From the NCBI RefSeq assembly GCF_003626695.1, contig NZ_RBAH01000005.1, forward strand, positions 124,001 through 188,000: a DNA stretch of 64,000 bases, given 5' to 3'. The position numbers and the translations under genes are program-made. The DNA is from Paenibacillus ginsengarvi (GTDB taxonomy: Bacteria; Bacillota; Bacilli; Paenibacillales; NBRC-103111). Positions 59,220-64,000 of the stretch are shown here, in pieces; position 1 is the stretch's first letter; each line of letters starts with the position of its first letter. The notes under the pieces are model-generated. The model had not been told where the DNA came from. It saw nothing but the letters and a program-made list of their open reading frames with translations, and made no database searches.

Positions 59220-60482
59220 ATGAAAAAAGTATTCAAAACTTGCGTGTTGACAACGATGACGGTAGCTATGCTCGTTGGAGGCGCAGGCTCTGCTTTCGCG
59301 GATAAGGGAAAAGACCGGGACGACGACAAATCCAATAATAAATCCAGCTCCCAAAACTGGAATAACAATGGTAACAATAACGGATCGAACAAAGGAACGA
59401 ATATTAAATTCGAGAATAAAGGCGACGTGAATTTCTTCTTCAACTTTAGCGATTTGAAGGGCACCGACGTCGAATGGGCTGTTAAATATATCGCCAGCTT
59501 GTCCGGCAAGCAGGTATTCCAGGGCTTCGAGGACGGCACGTTCCGTCCGCGTGAAAAAGTAACCCGCATCCAGGCGATTGTCGCAGCCGTAAGAAATATG
59601 GGACTGGAAGCACAAGCGCAGCAGGAAATGAACACGAAGCTGAACTTCAAGGATGCCGACAAAATTCCGGATTGGGCGGTCGGTTACGTTGCGGTCGCGC
59701 TGGAAAACGACTTGTTCTTCGAAACGGAAAGCTCGGTTCAGCCGGATAAGCCGGCAGACCGTTTGTGGGCTACGACGCTGCTTGTGAAGTCGACGAAGCA
59801 ATACGATGCGGAAGTGAAAGCGAACATGAACGCGAAGCTGCCGTTTAAGGATGCGGGTCAAATCCCGGCAGGCTCTGTCGGTTATGTGAAGGTGGCGCTC
59901 GACCACAAGCTGATCGACGGCTTCGAGGACAACACATTCCGTCCGAACGAGCCGGTAACGCGCGCGCAGCTCGCCGCTCTGCTGGACCGCGTCGGCGATC
60001 AGCTTCCGGGTCAGGAGCAGAACCTGGCCAGCGGCACGGTAACGGCGTACCCGAACAACAACGTATTGACGATTACCCAAAACGGCAAGACGGTTCCGGT
60101 TACGGTCGATCCGAATGCCTTCGTCTATCGCGGCGGCGTCCGCGTGGCGCTTGGCGCATTGGTGCCGGGCGATGTCGTCCGCGTCAAGCTGGTCAATAAC
60201 GTGGCGATTTACGTAGAAGTGACGTCGACAACGACGAACCCGAATGTCGATTTCACGCTTAACGGCCGGGTGTACTCCTACGATATCGGCAGCGACGAGA
60301 AAATTACGAAAATTTACGTCAACACGGCGGCAAATACAAACGATCAGCCGATCCTCCAAACGTTTGAGGTGGCGGCAAACTATACGATCGAAAACGGCGA
60401 CCGGATGTCGCTGATCAACGGCCGCAGCATTACGGTGAGCGGGACGAATCGAGTCGTGAACAAGATCAAGGTCAACTGGTAA
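59220..60482 (+). CDS. SLH-domain surface protein
   Basis: 420 residues; ATG behind GGGAGAG. The signal peptide is VFKTCVLTTMTVAMLVGGAGSAFA, cleaved before DKGKD, followed by an Asn/Ser-rich linker (residues 30-65). Three SLH repeats follow: FSDLKGTDVEWAVKYIASL with FQGFEDGTFRP, FKDADKIPDWAVGYVAVAL, and FKDAGQIPAGSVGYVKVAL with IDGFEDNTFRPNEPVTRAQL. The last 150 residues are beta-rich and of unknown function. SLH triplets bind pyruvylated secondary cell wall polymers, so the protein is held on the cell wall. Confidence 0.9.
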   Translation: MKKVFKTCVLTTMTVAMLVGGAGSAFADKGKDRDDDKSNNKSSSQNWNNNGNNNGSNKGTNIKFENKGDVNFFFNFSDLKGTDVEWAVKYIASLSGKQVFQGFEDGTFRPREKVTRIQAIVAAVRNMGLEAQAQQEMNTKLNFKDADKIPDWAVGYVAVALENDLFFETESSVQPDKPADRLWATTLLVKSTKQYDAEVKANMNAKLPFKDAGQIPAGSVGYVKVALDHKLIDGFEDNTFRPNEPVTRAQLAALLDRVGDQLPGQEQNLASGTVTAYPNNNVLTITQNGKTVPVTVDPNAFVYRGGVRVALGALVPGDVVRVKLVNNVAIYVEVTSTTTNPNVDFTLNGRVYSYDIGSDEKITKIYVNTAANTNDQPILQTFEVAANYTIENGDRMSLINGRSITVSGTNRVVNKIKVNW

Positions 60483-60498
60483 TAAGCCGGTACAGCCA

Positions 60499-60542
60499 GT
60501 GAAAAAGAGGTTCCCTTTCATGAAGGGAATCTCTTTTTTTTC
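60499..60542 (+). terminator. Intrinsic terminator after SLH gene
   Basis: AAAGAGGTTCCCTT pairs with AAGGGAATCTCTTT around TCATG, followed by a run of T. Confidence 0.92.
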
Positions 60543-60645
60543 AGCGATTCGTTTTGGTGTACAATAAAGGAAATCCGCCGGGTTCCATTCGCCCGGTGTC
60601 GGGTTTAGAGACTGTCCATTCCACGAAAAGGAAGGAGCTAGACGG

Positions 60646-61533
60646 TTGAATCCAGAACAATTGGAGCGTATGCGGAACGGTAAAGGGTTTATCGCCGCAT
60701 TGGACCAAAGCGGCGGGAGCACGCCCAAGGCGCTGCGGCAGTACGGCATTCAGGAGGATAGCTATTCGGGCGACGAAGCGATGTTCGAACTGGTGCATGC
60801 CATGAGAACGCGTATTATTAAAAGCCCGGCTTTTCACGTTGACTTTATTTTGGGCGCCATCCTGTTTGAAAACACGATGAACCGCAAAATCGACGATCGC
60901 TTCACCGCCGATTATTTGTGGGAGCGAAAAGGCATCGTGCCTTTTCTGAAGATCGACGAAGGGCTGGCCGAACTGGAAGACGGGGTTCAGCTCATGAAGC
61001 CGATGTCCGGGCTGGACGATCTGTTGAAGCGGGCGGTGGACAAGCATATATTTGGAACCAAAATGCGTTCGGTCATTAAAGAAGCGAATCCGGCAGGCAT
61101 CCGCAAAGTGGTAGAGCAGCAGTTCGAGACCGGCAAACGTATCGCATCGATGGGACTCGTGCCGATTATCGAGCCGGAGGTCGATATTTACAGCAAGGAT
61201 AAACAGGAATCGGAGCAACGGTTGAAGGAGGAACTGATCAATCAGTTGTCGGCCCTCGACCGGAACGTCCCTGTTATGCTGAAGCTGTCCATTCCGACCG
61301 AAGACGATTTTTACCGCGATTTGATGAGCGATCCGCGCGTCGTCCGGGTCGTCGCCTTGTCGGGCGGCTACGATCAAAGCGAAGCCAACGAAAGGCTGGC
61401 CCGCCATCACGGCCTGATCGCCAGCTTTTCGCGCGCTTTGGCCGAAGGGTTGACCGCCCAGCAATCCGACGAGCAGTTCGATGCGATGTTGGCCCGGTCG
61501 ATTCGTTCCATTTATGAAGCTTCGATCACTTAA
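60646..61533 (+). CDS. fda: Fructose-bisphosphate aldolase class I
   Basis: 295 residues, the length of the Staphylococcus-type class I enzyme, from TTG 60646 behind AAGGAAGGAG. Characteristic segments are [23 protein letters not shown] near the N terminus, [25 protein letters not shown] and the Schiff-base lysine in [10 protein letters not shown]. It cleaves fructose 1,6-bisphosphate to the two triose phosphates without a metal. It is monocistronic between two terminators. Confidence 0.93.
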   Translation: MNPEQLERMRNGKGFIAALDQSGGSTPKALRQYGIQEDSYSGDEAMFELVHAMRTRIIKSPAFHVDFILGAILFENTMNRKIDDRFTADYLWERKGIVPFLKIDEGLAELEDGVQLMKPMSGLDDLLKRAVDKHIFGTKMRSVIKEANPAGIRKVVEQQFETGKRIASMGLVPIIEPEVDIYSKDKQESEQRLKEELINQLSALDRNVPVMLKLSIPTEDDFYRDLMSDPRVVRVVALSGGYDQSEANERLARHHGLIASFSRALAEGLTAQQSDEQFDAMLARSIRSIYEASIT

Positions 61534-61563
61534 ACTTTAAGCGGACCGATGCGTCTCGAGCCC

Positions 61564-61616
61564 AAAAAGAGGCAGTGCCGAACTTTTTATCAAAGTTCGG
61601 GCACTGCCTCTTCGTT
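61564..61616. terminator. Bidirectional terminator between aldolase and aminotransferase genes
   Basis: AAGAGGCAGTGCC and GGCACTGCCTCTT enclose inner GAACTTT/AAAGTTC pairing, about 20 bp in all, with AAAAAG before and TTCGTTGT after. Confidence 0.88.
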
Positions 61617-61628
61617 GTATGGTTTGGC

Positions 61629-62936
61629 TTATTTCGCCGAAGCTTTCTCCAGGTCTTGGACGCCCTTATAAATCGAGTCGAACAGCTCTTCCAGATGCTC
61701 GGCCTCGATGCAGGAAAAGGCGACGCGCAGGTCGGTCGGTCCGAGCGCGATCGTGCCGATGCCGTACTGATCGAGCAGATGGACGCGAAGCGTCTCGGCG
61801 TCGACGTTTTTCAGCTTCAGGCACATGAAGTAGCCGGAATTAAACGGATAATAGGTCCAGGCGGAATCGAATTTGCCGCTGTCCAGCAGCTCCTTCGTCC
61901 GGTTGGCGCGGGATTTCATAATGTCGAATTTCTCGAGACGCTGCGCTTCGAATTCCGGCGACTGCAGCGCGCGCAGGACGAACGTTTGCGAAGGATGCGG
62001 ACCGCTCGATATCGTCGCGCGGATGATGCCGGTCGTCTTTTGCTCCAGCGCGGCAAGCAGCGGCTCGCTCGGCGAAGCGAACGTAATGAAGCCGACGCGG
62101 AAGCCCCAGACGAACTCTTCCTTCGTCGCGCCGTCGACCTTCACCGGCAGGATGCGCGGATGGAGGCCCGCCAATTGGCCGAACAGCGACTCGTGCAGCG
62201 AATCCTCGAAGAACAGGCTGAAGTAGGCGTCGTCGGTAACGGCCACGATGTTGATGCCCGCTTCGGCGGCTTCTTGCAGCGCGGCGACGATTTCCCGGCC
62301 TTCCTCGGCGTCCGGCGTGTAGCCGGTCGGGTTGTTCGGGAAGTTCAGGATGACGATCGCTTTGCCCTTCTCCTTCTGTGCGAGCACCGCTTCGCGAAGA
62401 CCGGCCGAGTTGAACCGGTTCCGATCGTCGTACAGCGGGAAATTGACGATGCGGGCGCCGCGTCGGACGCCGAAACAGAGCTCATAGTTTTCCCAGTTTT
62501 TGTCCGGGAAAATGACGGCGTCGCCTTCGTCCGCGAACAAGTCGGCGACGATGCTGAGACCGTGGGTAAGCGCGTTCGTGACGATCGGATTACTGTATGT
62601 TTTTCCTTGCATGGAAGGGTTTTCGACCAGCATTTTGTCGCGCCATGCTTTACGGAGGGCCGGCTTGCCTTCCGGCGGCGCGTACGGATAAATATCGTTC
62701 GGGTCATACGCGCCAAGCGTATCCTGAATCGATTTCAAATACATCGGCTTTCCTTTTTCGAGCGCGGTACCGATGGTGGCGTTAAACTTGTTCGCTTTCG
62801 CCTTCGCTTCGGCCGACTGGCTCAGGATGCCTTCCTTCGGGAAGTAAATCGCCTGGCCGAGCCCCGACAGCATCGAAAATACGTAGGCATTTTCTTGTTT
62901 GATGGTCGCATTCAGTTGCTTCACCAATTCGTTCAC
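61629..62936 (-). CDS. Class I/II pyridoxal-phosphate aminotransferase
   Basis: 435 residues from GTG 62936 (VNELVKQLNATI), 9 nt behind GGAAGGA on the minus strand; TTG 62954 is less likely. The PLP lysine is in VDGATKEEFVWGFRVGF, and NFPNNPTGY and VTDDAYFSLFF hold the Asn and Asp/Tyr contacts with the cofactor. Typical fold type I layout, full length. It transfers an amino group between an amino acid and a keto acid; the substrate is undetermined, with aspartate/aromatic/alanine types all possible. TATAAT (62987-62982) is a likely -10. Confidence 0.87.
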   Translation of the reverse strand: MNELVKQLNATIKQENAYVFSMLSGLGQAIYFPKEGILSQSAEAKAKANKFNATIGTALEKGKPMYLKSIQDTLGAYDPNDIYPYAPPEGKPALRKAWRDKMLVENPSMQGKTYSNPIVTNALTHGLSIVADLFADEGDAVIFPDKNWENYELCFGVRRGARIVNFPLYDDRNRFNSAGLREAVLAQKEKGKAIVILNFPNNPTGYTPDAEEGREIVAALQEAAEAGINIVAVTDDAYFSLFFEDSLHESLFGQLAGLHPRILPVKVDGATKEEFVWGFRVGFITFASPSEPLLAALEQKTTGIIRATISSGPHPSQTFVLRALQSPEFEAQRLEKFDIMKSRANRTKELLDSGKFDSAWTYYPFNSGYFMCLKLKNVDAETLRVHLLDQYGIGTIALGPTDLRVAFSCIEAEHLEELFDSIYKGVQDLEKASAK

Positions 62937-63263
62937 TTGGGTCCATCCTTCCAAACCGTGTTATGTTTCGAGGGTCGCCTTATTATACCATTTCGCGTCA
63001 AGTGAGTCATCCTTCGTAGCGGGGAAGAAGCAGCGATTTCCGCCGCTTGCCCTCAGGGCAGGAAGAACGGCTGGCTGGCTTCTGGCGAGAGCAAGCCTGG
63101 GCCGGATGATGTATAGAACGGGTGATTTGCGTCAATACAAACTAACAAAAGATCGATCCGGTTTTGCAGGATACGTTTTCCTTTTTTCATAGGATCGGTT
63201 ACAATAAATGAACATTGTAACAACGAGCTGCCGCCAAAACGATGGAGGCGGAGAGGGGGACGT
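62937..63263. other. 327-nt divergent intergenic region
   Basis: It holds the binding site and probable -10 (62982-62987) of the aminotransferase on the minus strand and TACAAT (63200-63205) as a possible -10 of the Nudix gene on the plus strand. The GC-rich middle (63010-63115) has no gene or convincing structure that I can see. Confidence 0.4.
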
Positions 63264-63743
63264 ATGAATCCGAAACTTAGAGCGGCCGGGGTCATGATTC
63301 GCGATTTCGAGGAGGGCGATCCCCGGTACGGAACAGAGCGTCAAGTGCTGGTGCAGTGCGACGACGACGAATCCTTTTACCGGTTTGCCGGCGGAACGGT
63401 AGAGTACGGAGAAACGGCAGCGGAAGCCATCGTGCGGGAATTCATGGAGGAATACGACCTGGAAGTCATCGTGGGTCCTCTCCTGGTCGTGAACGAGCAT
63501 TTTTTTCAATATTACGGCAAAGAGCATCATCAGGTGACGCTCATCCATCATAGCGAGCTGAAAGGGACGAACGATATCCCCGAGCCGCTGTGGCACAAGG
63601 AGCATACGTCGGTCAAGCTCGTCTGGAGAACGCTGTCCCAACTGCGGCGCAAGCCGGTTTATCCGGAAGGCATCTACCCGCTGCTCGAGCAGAAAAATCC
63701 CGTTATGACGCATCTCATAACGGGCAGAGGATATAAGTCGTAA
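63264..63743 (+). CDS. Nudix hydrolase
   Basis: 159 residues; ATG behind GGAGGCGGAGAGGGGG. The Nudix box is GGTVEYGETAAEAIVREFMEEYDLEV, matching Gx5Ex7REUxEExGU except that the last glycine is aspartate (EEYDL). The metal-binding REFMEE is intact, so catalysis is probably kept. The family hydrolyses nucleoside diphosphates linked to another group. The last codons encode a perfect CCCGTTATGA/TCATAACGGG hairpin in the mRNA (63700-63725). Confidence 0.88.
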   Translation: MNPKLRAAGVMIRDFEEGDPRYGTERQVLVQCDDDESFYRFAGGTVEYGETAAEAIVREFMEEYDLEVIVGPLLVVNEHFFQYYGKEHHQVTLIHHSELKGTNDIPEPLWHKEHTSVKLVWRTLSQLRRKPVYPEGIYPLLEQKNPVMTHLITGRGYKS

Positions 63744-63748
63744 CGCGG

Positions 63749-63949
63749 TTATACGTACGCAAAGGCAAACTTGAACAAATACACCATGGCGATCAAGGTG
63801 GCGGCTCCGAGGAGCGGGGTGGCAGCGACAATCAGGATAAGCTGAGCGCTGACATCCTCTTTCAATGTACCTTTGAACAAACGTTTGACGATCCAAAACA
63901 AGGCTGTCGCGGTTAGGAGCAGAAGCAGTTTCGCCGCAAGCGGAGTCAA
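63749..63949 (-). CDS. Small hydrophobic protein with two membrane helices
   Basis: 66 residues from TTG 63949, 8 nt behind AAGGAGG on the minus strand (TTG 63955 would be only 2 nt away). Two transmembrane helices, AAKLLLLLTATALFWIV and a Leu/Ile/Ala-rich stretch from residue 38, are separated by a KRLFKGTLKED loop. The family is not recognised. It converges on the Nudix gene with only 5 nt between the stops. Confidence 0.6.
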   Translation of the reverse strand: MTPLAAKLLLLLTATALFWIVKRLFKGTLKEDVSAQLILIVAATPLLGAATLIAMVYLFKFAFAYV

Positions 63950-64000
63950 TTGCAAAACCTCCTTCGTTTCATGCTCAGTATACCTTATGTTGTAAGTATT

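Noticed and set aside
59169..60749. 526-codon minus-strand frame across the SLH gene and the start of the aldolase gene
   Set aside because: It covers a clear SLH protein with signal peptide, a terminator and part of fda, and has no ribosome binding site or recognisable motif.
61575..63005. Long plus-strand open frame (476 codons) opposite the aminotransferase gene
   Set aside because: Its codons are the reverse complement of a well-supported PLP enzyme. The translation is Arg/Val/Phe-rich without domains, as expected for antisense frames in GC-rich DNA.

Overview
The window reads as a chromosomal segment of an endospore-forming, GC-rich Bacillales bacterium, most likely a Paenibacillaceae member (Paenibacillus or Cohnella type). 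The support is a gerBAC-type spore germinant receptor operon, a RicT/YaaT (PSP1) protein, an SLH-domain surface protein, Bacillus-style Shine-Dalgarno sequences (AAGGAGG) with frequent TTG and GTG starts, many AraC regulators, and several lone sugar-binding lipoproteins. No rRNA, tRNA, insertion sequence, prophage or CRISPR array was seen. Start codons were re-chosen from ribosome binding sites, and coordinates include the stop codon.

Layout. 1-10.5 kb is metabolic: the end of an epimerase-like gene and a DapA-like aldolase, the two-subunit L-serine dehydratase (sdaAB-sdaAA), an M20 amidohydrolase behind a possible leader peptide, a GGDEF-like regulator, a Gfo/Idh/MocA oxidoreductase, an esterase-like hydrolase, an unknown protein and a His-rich YmaF protein. 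10.7-18.6 kb is accessory: a RicT homologue, a 5'-truncated Rpn remnant, then DinB-like, GNAT, APH-type kinase, P-loop kinase, CD3324 and further GNAT/APH genes resembling drug-modification families. 18.8-22.5 kb is gerB-gerA-gerC. 22.6-25.7 kb holds an AraC regulator, an Fsr-like exporter and a lone ABC ATPase.

25.7-29.7 kb is the most interesting part. A complete cobalamin riboswitch with a terminator lies upstream of a LysR regulator gene and is preceded by a 5'-truncated second copy of itself. The LysR gene converges on metE (B12-independent methionine synthase). metE has its own short-leader promoter with an ATAG-N7-CTAT LysR-type box centred near -67. I infer a B12 -> riboswitch -> LysR -> metE relay instead of direct riboswitch control of metE.

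29.7-57 kb is dominated by carbohydrate uptake and catabolism. It contains three related solute-binding lipoproteins without permease genes, AraC, LacI and DeoR regulators (the last two with recognisable candidate operators), a four-gene sugar module (Gfo/Idh, DUF993, xylose-isomerase-like TIM barrel, Gfo/Idh), acsA, a SIS-isomerase/DeoR/ROK amino-sugar-type operon, two FAD oxidoreductases (one beyond 57 kb) and a GntR domain fused to a solute-binding fold. Two collinear copies of a five-hairpin non-coding repeat lie just behind operon terminators at about 39.1-39.5 and 48.0-48.3 kb. 57-64 kb carries the SLH protein with a structured leader, class I fructose-bisphosphate aldolase, an aminotransferase, a Nudix hydrolase and a small membrane protein.
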